A stretch of 64,000 bases of DNA from Nitrosomonas sp. (GTDB lineage: Bacteria; Pseudomonadota; Gammaproteobacteria; Burkholderiales; Nitrosomonadaceae): assembly GCA_019635215.1 (NCBI GenBank), contig JAHBZZ010000014.1:1-64000 (forward strand). The letters are read 5' to 3'. This document shows, in pieces, positions 46,418-55,404 of this stretch (position 1 is the stretch's first letter; each line of letters opens with the position of its first letter). The notes under the pieces are model-generated. The model was not told the origin of the DNA. It did no database searches and saw nothing but the letters and a program-made list of their open reading frames with translations. The position numbers and the translations under genes were made by a program.

Positions 46418-47533
46418 GAAAAAACCTCCTCTAGTAAGGGTAACAATCCCGAAATGGATACAGCCGATCTGGTTCTGAAAATCAAAGCCTGGGGCAGGGT
46501 GCTCGGGTTCCAGGATGTTCGGATCGCCGATGCCTGTGCGGACATGTCCGCGGCGGAATCCGGCATGTTTCAGTGGCTGGATAAAGCATATCATGGCGAA
46601 ATGGATTATATGGCCAAACATGGCACCAAACGGTCCAGACCGTACGAACTGGTGCCCGGTGCGCAGCGTGTTATTTCGGTGCGCATGAATTATTCTCCGC
46701 CGAAAGCGGCGGATAGTTGGCCGGTGATTAACCAGGGTGAGAAAGCATTCATTTCGCGTTATGCCCTCGGGCGCGACTATCACAAAGTATTGCGCGCGCG
46801 CATGCAGAAACTGGCCGATCAAATCCGGGATGCTGTCGGGCCGTTTAATTACCGCGTTTTCTCCGACAGTGCGCCGGTCATGGAAATCGAATGGGCGCAG
46901 AAAGCCGGACTGGGCTGGCGTGGCAAGCATACATTACTGCTGTCGCGGCAGGCGGGTTCGTATTTTTTTCTCGGTGAAATCTACACCGATCTGTTACTGC
47001 CGGTTGATGAACCCATCGGCACAAAAGGGAGTTTCTGCGGCAGTTGCACCAAATGCATCGATATCTGTCCGACACAGGCGATTGTCGCGCCGTTTGAAGT
47101 GGACGCGCGCCGCTGCATTTCCTATCTGACGATCGAGCTGAAAAGCAGTATTCCCGGGCCGTTACGTCCATTGATCGGCAACCGCATTTATGGCTGTGAT
47201 GATTGTCAGCTGGTCTGTCCGTGGAATAAATTCGCGCAGATTACCGAAGAACCCGATTTCCATGTGCGTCATGGCTTGGATGACATCACGCTGGTTGAAT
47301 TGTTCCGCTGGAGTGCGGAAGAATTCGAAACCAAGCTGGCAGGCAGCCCGATCCGGCGTATCGGCTACCCGCAATGGCTGCGCAACATCGCCGTGGGACT
47401 GGGCAATGCACCCTATACGGAGGAAATCATGACAGTGCTATGCGCGCGGCTCGACGACCCGTCCGCAATGGTGCGCGAACATGTGCAGTGGGCGCTTGAG
47501 CAACAACAATCCAAAAAAACCGTGAGGGAGTAA
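46400..47533 (+). CDS. queG: Epoxyqueuosine reductase
   Basis: This cobalamin-dependent iron-sulfur enzyme performs the last step of queuosine tRNA modification, 377 aa. The N-terminal part carries [12 protein letters not shown] and the catalytic region [20 protein letters not shown] (core [11 protein letters not shown]). Two ferredoxin-like clusters follow: [17 protein letters not shown] and [13 protein letters not shown]. The first ATG is used, but ATG 46454 is equally plausible because the KIKAWG helix begins only 8 residues beyond it. The 5' end overlaps the divergent tsaE start. Confidence 0.94.
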   Translation: MMSTAQEKTSSSKGNNPEMDTADLVLKIKAWGRVLGFQDVRIADACADMSAAESGMFQWLDKAYHGEMDYMAKHGTKRSRPYELVPGAQRVISVRMNYSPPKAADSWPVINQGEKAFISRYALGRDYHKVLRARMQKLADQIRDAVGPFNYRVFSDSAPVMEIEWAQKAGLGWRGKHTLLLSRQAGSYFFLGEIYTDLLLPVDEPIGTKGSFCGSCTKCIDICPTQAIVAPFEVDARRCISYLTIELKSSIPGPLRPLIGNRIYGCDDCQLVCPWNKFAQITEEPDFHVRHGLDDITLVELFRWSAEEFETKLAGSPIRRIGYPQWLRNIAVGLGNAPYTEEIMTVLCARLDDPSAMVREHVQWALEQQQSKKTVRE

Positions 47534-47535
47534 TT

Positions 47536-48753
47536 ATGGAGAGTCAGTATTTAATACTAGGCACGCCGCTGAGTCCGGGGGCAATTAAGGTCATGCTACT
47601 GGGCAGCGGCGAGCTCGGTAAGGAAGTCATTATCGCGCTGCAGCGGCTGGGTGTGGAAACCATCGCTGTGGACCGCTACGCGAATGCGCCGGGGCATCAG
47701 GTCGCGCACCGCGCGCATGTCATCAACATGGCTGATGGCCAGGCGTTGCGCGCGCTGATCGAACGGGAAAAACCACATATTGTCGTGCCGGAAATCGAAG
47801 CCATCGCTACCGACATGCTCGTGCAGATCGAACGGGAAGGACTGGCGACCGTCATCCCGACTGCGCGCGCCGCGCAATTGACCATGAACCGCGAAGGCAT
47901 CCGCCGACTGGCCGCGGAGACACTACAACTGCCTACCTCGCCGTATGTGTTCGCCGACAGCCTGGATGCACTCAGAAGCGCAATCGATGAACAGATCGGC
48001 TATCCCTGTATCGTCAAACCCGTCATGTCGTCATCGGGAAAAGGGCAATCCAAAGTGGATTCCGCCGCCGAAGTCGAAGCCGCATGGCACTATGCTGCAA
48101 GCGGTGGGCGCGTCGATCAGGGGCGCGTGATTGTTGAAGGCATGATTCAGTTCGACTATGAAATCACGCAACTGACCGTGCGCGCGAAAAACGCGGATGG
48201 CGGGATAGACACGTATTTCTGTGAACCGATCGGACATGTACAGGTACACGGCGATTATGTCGAAAGCTGGCAGCCGCAGGCCGTGTCGCCTGTTGCGCTG
48301 CAACGCGCGCGCGATTTTGCCAGGCGGATTACCGACGATCTTGGTGGTCTTGGCATTTTTGGCGTGGAGCTGTTCATTAAAGGTGACGACGTCTGGTTCA
48401 GCGAGGTCAGCCCACGCCCGCACGACACCGGCATGGTGACGCTGTGCAGTCAGATTCAGAGCGAATTCGACCTGCACGCGCGCGCCATTCTCGGCTTGCC
48501 GATCGACACTAGCGTGCGCGCACCCGGCGCCAGTGCGGTGATTTACGGCGGCATGGACGCGAAAGACATTGCCTTCAAAGGTGTGCAGGACGCGCTGCGC
48601 GTGCCGCAAAGCGATATCCGGCTGTTCGGCAAACCCGAAGCGTTCAAACGCCGGCGCATGGGTGTGGCGCTCGCCAATGGCGGCAATACCGACGAAGCTC
48701 GTGCGCGTGCTAAACTGGCGGCCGGTAAAATCATACCCATGACGAATTTATAA
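47536..48753 (+). CDS. purT: Phosphoribosylglycinamide formyltransferase 2 (formate-dependent)
   Basis: This ATP-grasp enzyme of purine synthesis uses formate and ATP to make formyl-GAR, 405 aa. [22 protein letters not shown] (core [11 protein letters not shown]), [23 protein letters not shown] and [14 protein letters not shown] follow E. coli PurT closely. GGGAG about 7 bp before the ATG supports the start, 2 bp after the queG stop. Base composition is strikingly GC-rich (one 60-bp line near the end has 39 G/C) compared with the nuo region. Confidence 0.97.
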   Translation: MESQYLILGTPLSPGAIKVMLLGSGELGKEVIIALQRLGVETIAVDRYANAPGHQVAHRAHVINMADGQALRALIEREKPHIVVPEIEAIATDMLVQIEREGLATVIPTARAAQLTMNREGIRRLAAETLQLPTSPYVFADSLDALRSAIDEQIGYPCIVKPVMSSSGKGQSKVDSAAEVEAAWHYAASGGRVDQGRVIVEGMIQFDYEITQLTVRAKNADGGIDTYFCEPIGHVQVHGDYVESWQPQAVSPVALQRARDFARRITDDLGGLGIFGVELFIKGDDVWFSEVSPRPHDTGMVTLCSQIQSEFDLHARAILGLPIDTSVRAPGASAVIYGGMDAKDIAFKGVQDALRVPQSDIRLFGKPEAFKRRRMGVALANGGNTDEARARAKLAAGKIIPMTNL

Positions 48754-48781
48754 ACCAGACAACAGACTGACAGGAAAAAAC

Positions 48782-49681
48782 ATGACTATTGCACAACTCA
48801 ACGCCGAATACGGCATCGCAGGAAAAGTTGAATTTATCGAAGGCAACGGCGGACTGACCATGATCCGGGTCAACACGCCCAAGGCCAGTGCGCTGATTTC
48901 CACGCACGCCGGACAGGTGCTCTCGTACCAGCCGGCGGGCGAGGAAGATATCCTGTTCTTAAGCAGCAAAGCCTATTATCAGGACGGCAAAGCGATCAAA
49001 GGCGGCGCGCCCATCTGCTGGCCGTGGTTTGGCCCCGATCCGGAAGGTAAAGGCCGTCCCGGACACGGCTTCGTGCGCAACCGTCCGTGGAGCGTCACCG
49101 GTACGGAAGCTCTGTCGAACGGTGATATCCGCGTGACGCTCGGTTTGACCGATACCGCGGAAACCCGAGCCATCTGGCCGCAGGCTTTCAACCTCACGCA
49201 GGAAATCGTCATCGGCGATTCACTCAATCTCGCCCTGATTACACGCAATAACAGCGCGGAAACCTTCGGCATCACGCAGGGCTTCCATACCTATTTCAAA
49301 GTCGGCGACATCACGCAAACCCATGTGCTCGGTCTTCAGGATTGCAGCTATATCGACAAGACCGACAACAGCGCAGAGAAAAAACAGACCGGTGAAGTCA
49401 CCATCGCAGCCGAAGTCGACCGTATTTACCGGGATGTCGGCAACACACTGATCATCGACGACAAAGCGCTTGACCGCTGCATCCAGATCCTGTCGCAAGG
49501 CAACAAAACCGCCGTGGTGTGGAACCCCTGGGAAAAAATTTCCAGAGAAATGGCCGATCTCGAAGACGCCGACTATCAGCGCTTCATCTGCGTCGAAACC
49601 ACCAACGCAGCGGATGACGTGATCGGCGTTGCGCCGGGCGGCGAATTCAGGCTGGTGGTGGATTATCGGGTGATGAAGTAG
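48782..49681 (+). CDS. D-hexose-6-phosphate mutarotase (aldose 1-epimerase family)
   Basis: This is a YeaD-like enzyme predicted to interconvert the anomers of hexose 6-phosphates in the cytosol, 299 aa. The galactose-mutarotase fold motifs are visible: KGGAPICWPWFG, GHGFVRNRPW with a catalytic-site His, TQGFHTYFKVGD with the catalytic His, and CVETTNA with the catalytic Glu. ATG 48782 follows AGGAAAAA. It closes the GC-rich queG-purT run. Confidence 0.92.
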   Translation: MTIAQLNAEYGIAGKVEFIEGNGGLTMIRVNTPKASALISTHAGQVLSYQPAGEEDILFLSSKAYYQDGKAIKGGAPICWPWFGPDPEGKGRPGHGFVRNRPWSVTGTEALSNGDIRVTLGLTDTAETRAIWPQAFNLTQEIVIGDSLNLALITRNNSAETFGITQGFHTYFKVGDITQTHVLGLQDCSYIDKTDNSAEKKQTGEVTIAAEVDRIYRDVGNTLIIDDKALDRCIQILSQGNKTAVVWNPWEKISREMADLEDADYQRFICVETTNAADDVIGVAPGGEFRLVVDYRVMK

Positions 49682-49726
49682 TGTGATGTGATGAGTAGGT
49701 GAGTAGGGTGGATGAGCTCGCGTGGG

Positions 49727-49750
49727 CCCGATTAGCATTGTGCAATCGGG
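49727..49750. repeat. Inverted repeat CCCGATT/AATCGGG
   Basis: This is a perfect 7-bp stem with a 10-nt loop 46 bp after the mutarotase stop. It has no T run, so it could be a weak terminator or part of a dispersed intergenic repeat. Confidence 0.5.
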
Positions 49751-49939
49751 TGTATCATCTATGTTGTTGAGCAAGCAGGCCGAATGTCAAAGAAAAAATG
49801 ACCGAAGTGATCCGGTCGCAGTTCGAAGATGTTACGTGAGGAGCAATGTGTGAACTGGCATTTGAAAGTATGGTAGCGTACGGCCTTGAAGATTCGAAAT
49901 AGAGGGGCGGGTTGTGTCCAACGATGACATGCAGGTGTG

Positions 49940-49957
49940 GATTAGCGAAGCGTAATC
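49940..49957. repeat. Short dyad GATTA-GCGAAGCG-TAATC
   Basis: Five paired bases flank GCGAAGCG, which itself can pair GC/GC. The form ATTAGCGAAGCGTAAT resembles, from memory, dispersed intergenic elements of many proteobacteria. Confidence 0.4.
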
Positions 49958-50028
49958 TGGCTTAATGAATTAATCTACAATCAGAGTTTTGGGGCAGAAT
50001 TAATGATTGACGATCAGCTAAGGATAAG

Positions 50029-50256
50029 ATGATGACAGGACAAGGTTCCGAAGGGAATGTTCTTGCAGCTATATGCAGTTTTCTCATACCCGGCTTAGGT
50101 CAGTTGGTTCAAGGTCGATTGTTCCGAGCATTTCTTTTTTTTGGCGTTGTCAGTGTGAGCTACTTTTTTGCTGTACTGATTATTCCAGCAATTGTGGGAG
50201 GTTTTATACATTTGTGGTCGATCTTGGATGCTGCCAAATTTAAAGGAGAGCGCTGA
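50029..50256 (+). CDS. Small two-helix membrane protein
   Basis: This 75-aa protein has two hydrophobic segments (about 11-27 and 34-63) around PGLGQLVQGRLFRAFLFFG, the pattern of small TM2/DUF5683-like membrane proteins. The function is unknown. AAGGA at 50020-50024 supports a start at ATG 50029 or the adjacent ATG 50032. It ends 2 bp before the convergent darP stop. Confidence 0.7.
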   Translation: MMTGQGSEGNVLAAICSFLIPGLGQLVQGRLFRAFLFFGVVSVSYFFAVLIIPAIVGGFIHLWSILDAAKFKGER

Positions 50257-50258
50257 AT

Positions 50259-50795
50259 CTATGTATCGCTGTTAGATGTCAGTAAAGTTTTCTGTATAGC
50301 TTGAAATAACAAGCGGTAATTTTTAGTCGAACTTCCAGATTTCCTTTCTTTTAAAGTATTTCGTATCAGTAAGTGGATATGCTTAATATCGGTTGTTGGA
50401 TATTTATCCGCAAATTCTGTTATCGCAATTGAATCTGTGAGCAACCGTTCGCGCCAGCGTTCAATGCGATGCAGTTGTGCGGTTTGATGCACACTAACCT
50501 GTTTCCAGGCATTGAGTTTTTCTTGGATGGATGATACATCGATTTTGCGCATGATTTTTCCGATGTATTGCAGCTGACGTTGTCGTGCACCAAACTTGCT
50601 GATTTGTTTCATTTGATTGATGGCATCGTGTAATTGCTCGGATAAATCCAATGCTGTCAATTGTTTGTCATTGAGTTCAACCAAATCTTCTCCTAGTTTC
50701 TGCAAAGCGTGCATGACTTTTTTTTGTTTTGTTTTGCTGGGTTTTTCGTCCGGATTAGTGGATGGAGGGATAGTTGGATTAATTTGCACAGTCAA
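50259..50795 (-). CDS. darP: Ribosome biogenesis factor DarP (YjgA, DUF615)
   Basis: This protein of the YjgA/DUF615 family is associated in E. coli with late 50S ribosomal subunit assembly, 178 aa. It is almost wholly helical, Lys/Gln-rich, with the family stretches SKTKQKKVMHALQKLGEDLVEL (part) and RQRQLQYIGKIMRKID, and ends in the helical bundle with HIHLLIRNTLKER. The start is TTG 50795 or GTG 50789; neither has a good ribosome site. It is divergent from pmbA, the usual partner gene. Confidence 0.9.
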   Translation of the reverse strand: MTVQINPTIPPSTNPDEKPSKTKQKKVMHALQKLGEDLVELNDKQLTALDLSEQLHDAINQMKQISKFGARQRQLQYIGKIMRKIDVSSIQEKLNAWKQVSVHQTAQLHRIERWRERLLTDSIAITEFADKYPTTDIKHIHLLIRNTLKERKSGSSTKNYRLLFQAIQKTLLTSNSDT

Positions 50796-50960
50796 TTTTA
50801 AAAAATAATCTTAGATTTGAGCGGAGTAGGCTTGGATTGTATTTTGAATTTGTTTTACATCAATGCGTGTAAACCAAAACCGATATGCTGTTATCATAAC
50901 ATCAATATTTATACAGACTCTTATAGCAATCCTACCAATGTTTTTACAATCCTGAGTAAT

Positions 50961-52325
50961 ATGAATAATAATACTAAAATAGAGACGCAAATACATTTTT
51001 CTTACCCATTTTCCAAGCTTCAGCAAATTGCTGAGGATATTCTGAAACAAGCGAAAAAAGGTGGTGCCAGCGCTTGTGAAACCCATATTTCGGATGGTTT
51101 TGGTCAGACAGTTACAGTCCGCAAGAATGCCGTAGAAACAATTGAATATAATCGCGATAAGAGTCTTTCCGTAACCGTTTATATCGATCGGAGAAGAGGT
51201 AATGCCAGTACTTCGGATTTTTCTCTGCAAGCCATTTCTGACACTGTTGCAGCAGCATTGTCCATAGCACGCCATACTGCTGAAGATGACTGCGCCGGAC
51301 TTGCAGATATCGAGCTTATGGCTAAAAAATTCCCTGATCTGGATTTATACCATCCATGGGATTTATCAGTTGAGTCTGCCATTGAACTTGCGAAGAACTG
51401 TGAACAAGCAGCATTTGCGGTTGACCGGCGTATAACCAATTCTGAGGGTGCCAGTATCAGTATTAACGAGTCACAATTCGTGTATGCCAACAGTCTGGGT
51501 TTCTTGGGTGGTTATCCCTACTCTCGACATACAATCAGTTGCGCAGCGATTGCTGAACAGGGTGAATCCAAGCAACGGGATTATTGGTACTGTGTTGCGC
51601 GTAATTCAAAAGATCTGGAACCTGTAGCGAATATCGGGCGTAAAGCCGGTGAACGGACAGTTGCGCGTCTCGGTGCGCGAAAAATTGATACCTGTGAAGT
51701 TCCAGTATTGTTCGAAGCACCGGTCGCGTCGAGTTTGATCGGTCATTTTTCTGGCGCAGTCAGCGGTGGCAGTCTTTATCGTAAATCTTCATTTTTGTTG
51801 GGCAGCTTAGGACAGCAGATATTTGCGCAGGATATCAATATCAAGGAATCGCCACATTCGCCAAGGGGACTGGCGAGTAGTACTTTTGATGACGAAGGTG
51901 TGGCTACAGTGGAACGCAATGTGGTTGAACAAGGCGTGGTGAAAGGTTATTTTCTGAATAGTTATTCAGCACGTAAGCTCGGTATGCAGACGACGGGTAA
52001 TGCAGGCGGTGTTCATAATCTGCAAATCTATAATGATAATCCGATGGATTTTTCTGCACTGCTGAAAAATATGGGTACCGGTTTATTGATTACCGAAATG
52101 ATGGGTCATGGTGTGAATTCGGTTACCGGAGATTATTCGCGAGGTGTTTCAGGGTTTTGGGTTGAGCAAGGGGAAATTTGCTATCCTGTGGAAGAAATTA
52201 CGATTGCCGGTAACCTGAGAAAAATGTATCAGGGCATATCCGCCATTGGTAACGACATTATCGTGCGTGGTTCGAAACAAAGTGGTTCCATTCTGATTGA
52301 TTGTATGACCATAGCCGGTAACTGA
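50961..52325 (+). CDS. pmbA: Metalloprotease PmbA (TldE)
   Basis: This is a subunit of the TldD/TldE protease, which trims modified peptides and CcdA-type antitoxins, 454 aa. Typical segments are VTVRKNAVETIEYNRDKSLSV (part), the central RKIDTCEVPVLFEAPVASSLIGHF, and GYFLNSYSARKLGMQTTGNAGG. I start it at ATG 50961, giving the family length; the open frame runs 48 codons further upstream into the divergent promoter region without conserved sequence. The metal-binding partner TldD is not in the window. Confidence 0.95.
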   Translation: MNNNTKIETQIHFSYPFSKLQQIAEDILKQAKKGGASACETHISDGFGQTVTVRKNAVETIEYNRDKSLSVTVYIDRRRGNASTSDFSLQAISDTVAAALSIARHTAEDDCAGLADIELMAKKFPDLDLYHPWDLSVESAIELAKNCEQAAFAVDRRITNSEGASISINESQFVYANSLGFLGGYPYSRHTISCAAIAEQGESKQRDYWYCVARNSKDLEPVANIGRKAGERTVARLGARKIDTCEVPVLFEAPVASSLIGHFSGAVSGGSLYRKSSFLLGSLGQQIFAQDINIKESPHSPRGLASSTFDDEGVATVERNVVEQGVVKGYFLNSYSARKLGMQTTGNAGGVHNLQIYNDNPMDFSALLKNMGTGLLITEMMGHGVNSVTGDYSRGVSGFWVEQGEICYPVEEITIAGNLRKMYQGISAIGNDIIVRGSKQSGSILIDCMTIAGN

Positions 52326-52353
52326 TTTCAATTACAGATAACGCAGCACAATG

Positions 52354-53079
52354 CTAACGCCGTCCATCGTACCATATGGGTAATTTATTCCGGTTTTGTA
52401 ATGCTTTGCGTGGACTGAGTATTACTTTAATGCATTGTTTAGTGATTTCCAGTCCCGAATAAAGCTTGAGCTTGCGTGCAGAAGTGATCAGCGGGTGACG
52501 CTTTAATAGGGTGAATTTTAAGCCGTGTTTGCGTCCCCACTGTTTAAGTAAATCACTCAAATCAATTTCATCAGCGGCATATAACGCCTGATTAAACCCG
52601 CCAATTTCGCGAAATGCATCCGCTCGGCAAACAACCAGTGCGCCGGATGCCCAGGTAAGGGTTACGGATATGATACTCCACAGTTTCAAAATGGCTGTTC
52701 CCCACCAGGGCGAATCGGGCATTTCCATCAGACTGCCGCAACCGACATAGTGACCGGAGTCGATAAGTTCAAGAATGTCGGAAATCATGCCTGGATTAAG
52801 CAGGCTGTCCGCGTCTACAAACAGAAACCAGTCACCCTTTGCGGCAGCGGCACCGGCATTACGCGCACGACTGATCTGGTTTATCGGTTCGAAAATAACA
52901 TGAGCGCCGAATTGTCTAGCCAGCTCGGCTGTCTTATCCGAAGAATTGTTATCAACAACAATGATTTCATAGGTGAACCCCGGTCTTGTGTTGGCACTCA
53001 GCGATTCGGAAACCGAGTTCAGGCAGTGCGTAATTAACCGTTCTTCATTGTAAGCCGGAATGATGACGGAAAGGTGCAT
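52354..53079 (-). CDS. Family 2 glycosyltransferase
   Basis: This GT-A fold glycosyltransferase is 241 aa. It shows SVIIPAYNEERLI at the N-terminus, VDNNSSDKTAELARQFGA, the RNAGAAAAKGDWFLFVDADS segment (core FVDADS, metal/sugar-nucleotide site) and DEIDLSDLLKQWGRKHG, where the catalytic Asp is expected. Hydrophobic sequence around 130-150 may contact the membrane. Donor and acceptor are unknown. It converges with pmbA and lies 110 bp downstream of dapD. Confidence 0.87.
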   Translation of the reverse strand: MHLSVIIPAYNEERLITHCLNSVSESLSANTRPGFTYEIIVVDNNSSDKTAELARQFGAHVIFEPINQISRARNAGAAAAKGDWFLFVDADSLLNPGMISDILELIDSGHYVGCGSLMEMPDSPWWGTAILKLWSIISVTLTWASGALVVCRADAFREIGGFNQALYAADEIDLSDLLKQWGRKHGLKFTLLKRHPLITSARKLKLYSGLEITKQCIKVILSPRKALQNRNKLPIWYDGRR

Positions 53080-53189
53080 GTTGATCGTTTATCGTATAAA
53101 AAACCATTTGACCGAAAAGATGCCGTAAATGCGAATACTGGGTATTTTACAGAATCATTGCATTCATCGTGCTTACGCTTCTGTCAATA

Positions 53190-54011
53190 TCAGATGCCGC
53201 GTAACAGTTCATTGATGCCTGTTTTGGAGCGTGTTTTGGCATCAACCTGTTTTACGATAACCGCGCAGTAAAGGCTGTATTCACCGTTCTTGGAAGGCAG
53301 ATTGCCGGATACGACGACGGAGCCTGGCGGAATGCGTCCGTAGGTGATTTCACCGGTTTCGCGATTATAGATTTTAGTACTTTGTCCTATGTATACACCC
53401 ATGGATATCACGGAATCCTCCCCGACTATAACACCTTCGACAATTTCAGAACGCGCGCCAATAAAGCAATTGTCTCCGATGATAGTGGGATTGGCCTGAA
53501 CGGGCTCGAGAACGCCGCCGATACCAACGCCGCCCGACAGATGCACATTTTTTCCGATTTGCGCACAGGAACCGACGGTTGCCCAGGTGTCCACCATGGT
53601 TCCTTCATCGACATATGCGCCGATATTGACATAGGATGGCATTAGAACGACATTGCTGGCAATAAATGCGCCTTTACGTACAGCGGCGGGGGGTACGACA
53701 CGGAAACCGCCATCCCGGAAATCACGGGAACTGTAGTCGGCAAATTTTGATGGTACCTTGTCGTAGTAATTGGAAAAGCCGCCTTTAATGAAGTTGTTGT
53801 CTTCGATCCGGAAAGATAGAAGTACGGCTTTTTTTATCCATTGGTGTGTTACCCAGTCGCCATCAACCTTTTCGGCAACACGCAGTTTGCCGTTATCCAG
53901 CATGTTAAGTACCTGCGCAATTGATTCTTTTAGGTTGGCATCCACATTACGTGGTGTTATTTCAGCGCGGCGATCAAAAGCTTCTTCGATAGTGGTTTGT
54001 AATTCCGTCAT
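53190..54011 (-). CDS. dapD: Tetrahydrodipicolinate N-succinyltransferase
   Basis: This cytosolic enzyme of the succinylase branch of lysine/diaminopimelate synthesis is 273 aa. An N-terminal helical domain is followed by a left-handed beta-helix with hexapeptide repeats ([25 protein letters not shown], part) and the C-terminal active-site region [20 protein letters not shown] (part). It lies 35 bp downstream of dapC, its next-step partner, on the same strand, so the two are probably co-transcribed. Confidence 0.97.
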   Translation of the reverse strand: MTELQTTIEEAFDRRAEITPRNVDANLKESIAQVLNMLDNGKLRVAEKVDGDWVTHQWIKKAVLLSFRIEDNNFIKGGFSNYYDKVPSKFADYSSRDFRDGGFRVVPPAAVRKGAFIASNVVLMPSYVNIGAYVDEGTMVDTWATVGSCAQIGKNVHLSGGVGIGGVLEPVQANPTIIGDNCFIGARSEIVEGVIVGEDSVISMGVYIGQSTKIYNRETGEITYGRIPPGSVVVSGNLPSKNGEYSLYCAVIVKQVDAKTRSKTGINELLRGI

Positions 54012-54046
54012 AGTTTTTCCTAGATTGAAGATGGTTTATTCAGATT

Positions 54047-55249
54047 TCATGGATTCAAATGGGTTAACAGGTTTTTTATTCGATCAGCGGCATCCAGGCA
54101 TTCATCAAGTGCAGCAACCAGCGCTATGCGTACAAAGTTTGCTCCGGGATTAGTACCATGTACGCTGCGGCCCAGATAACTTCCGGGCAGAACAGTGACA
54201 TTATAGTCACCATATAACCGTTTGGTGAATTCTGTATCGCAGATCGGTGTTTTCATCCAGAGATAGAAACCGGCATCCGGTATCTGGACTGGCAGTGTGC
54301 CAGACAGCAGGCTTGTTACCTGGGAAAACTTTTCCCGGTACATGTGGCGATTATTTGCGACATGTGTTTCATCATTCCAGGCAGCCATACTGGCGGTCTG
54401 CGATGCCGGATTCATTGCACAGCCCTGGTAAGTGCGATAGAGCAGGTATTTGCGCAGAATTTGTGCATCGCCAGCCACGAATCCAGATCGCAACCCCGGA
54501 ACATTCGAGCGTTTGGATAAACTATTGAACACTACCAGCCGCGAGAAATTGCTTCGCCCTGACCGGTGAGCAGCTTCTAATGCACCAAGCGGAGGCGCGT
54601 TCTCATCCGGGTAGATTTCAGAATAACATTCGTCAGATGCGATGACAAAACCATAATGATCGGACAGTTCAAAGAGTTGCTGCCATTCGTCCATTGTCAT
54701 TACACTGCCTGTCGGATTATTGGGGCTGCATACATAAATCAGCTGCGCCTGTTTCCAGATTTCTTCCGGAAGCTGCGCATAGTTCAGGCGGAAATGATCT
54801 TCCGGGGCGGTATTGATAAACTGTGGACTGGCACCGGCCAGCAAAGCTGCGCCTTCATAAATTTGATAAAAGGGATTCGGGCAAATGACCGTGGGAGATC
54901 CCCCGTTTGCCGGATCGATCACTGCATGTGCAAAAGAAAATAAGGCTTCTCTGCTGCCGTTGACGGGGATAACCTCGGTTTCCGGATCAATGGCGGGCAA
55001 GTGATATCGCCGCATTAACCAGTTGGCAATACTCTGGCGTAAGGCGAGCGAGCCTTGCGTTGTTGGATAATTCGCCAAACCATCCAGATGGTGAATCATA
55101 GCTTGGCGAATGAAATCCGGTGTCGGATGCTTGGGTTCCCCGATATGCAGATCAATAGGCTTGAGGGGTGCATTGCGTGTTGTATCTTCAAGTAATTTTT
55201 TTAGCTTCTGGAATGGATAAGGTTGCAGAAGATCGAGATTCTGATTCAT
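54047..55249 (-). CDS. dapC: Succinyldiaminopimelate transaminase
   Basis: This PLP aminotransferase (fold type I) makes N-succinyl-diaminopimelate, 400 aa. It has LHIGEPKHPTPDFI at the substrate end, SPNNPTGSVMT, ASDECYSEIY with the PLP Asp, and the Schiff-base Lys in SLSKRSNVPGLRSGF. The position before dapD and resemblance to betaproteobacterial DapC give the assignment. I start at ATG 55249 for the family length; the frame extends 23 codons upstream to ATG 55318 without support. Confidence 0.92.
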   Translation of the reverse strand: MNQNLDLLQPYPFQKLKKLLEDTTRNAPLKPIDLHIGEPKHPTPDFIRQAMIHHLDGLANYPTTQGSLALRQSIANWLMRRYHLPAIDPETEVIPVNGSREALFSFAHAVIDPANGGSPTVICPNPFYQIYEGAALLAGASPQFINTAPEDHFRLNYAQLPEEIWKQAQLIYVCSPNNPTGSVMTMDEWQQLFELSDHYGFVIASDECYSEIYPDENAPPLGALEAAHRSGRSNFSRLVVFNSLSKRSNVPGLRSGFVAGDAQILRKYLLYRTYQGCAMNPASQTASMAAWNDETHVANNRHMYREKFSQVTSLLSGTLPVQIPDAGFYLWMKTPICDTEFTKRLYGDYNVTVLPGSYLGRSVHGTNPGANFVRIALVAALDECLDAADRIKNLLTHLNP

Positions 55250-55404
55250 AGTTTTATCTGCATGGTGCGCAGTCGTTTGGGTAAATTCCAGTGGGCGTTT
55301 TTCTTGAAATTGCTTCATTGGTCTGATGTGGTGCGATTATAAAGCGTGCAGGTTCGAATGACCAACCCAACAATCTGAAGCGATGTACCAGGTGATTTAC
55401 CAAT

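Larger units (their letters stand above)
49682..50028. other. 347-bp non-coding stretch with inverted repeats
   Basis: No gene is supported here. It contains a CCCGATT/AATCGGG hairpin (49727-49750) set in G-rich GTAGGGTGGATGAG sequence, and a second small dyad GATTA-GCGAAGCG-TAATC (49940-49957). A short frame around 49770-49860 reads like a broken protein but matches nothing that I recognise. The stretch looks like decayed or dispersed-repeat sequence at the end of the GC-rich block. Confidence 0.45.

Noticed and set aside
46418-46930. N-terminal extension of tsaE of about 170 codons
   Set aside because: The extension is antisense to queG. The AGGAGG-TTG start at 46417 gives a normal TsaE length.
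50817-50960. 48-codon N-terminal extension of pmbA
   Set aside because: No resemblance to PmbA, no ribosome site, and it falls in the divergent promoter region; ATG 50961 gives the family length.
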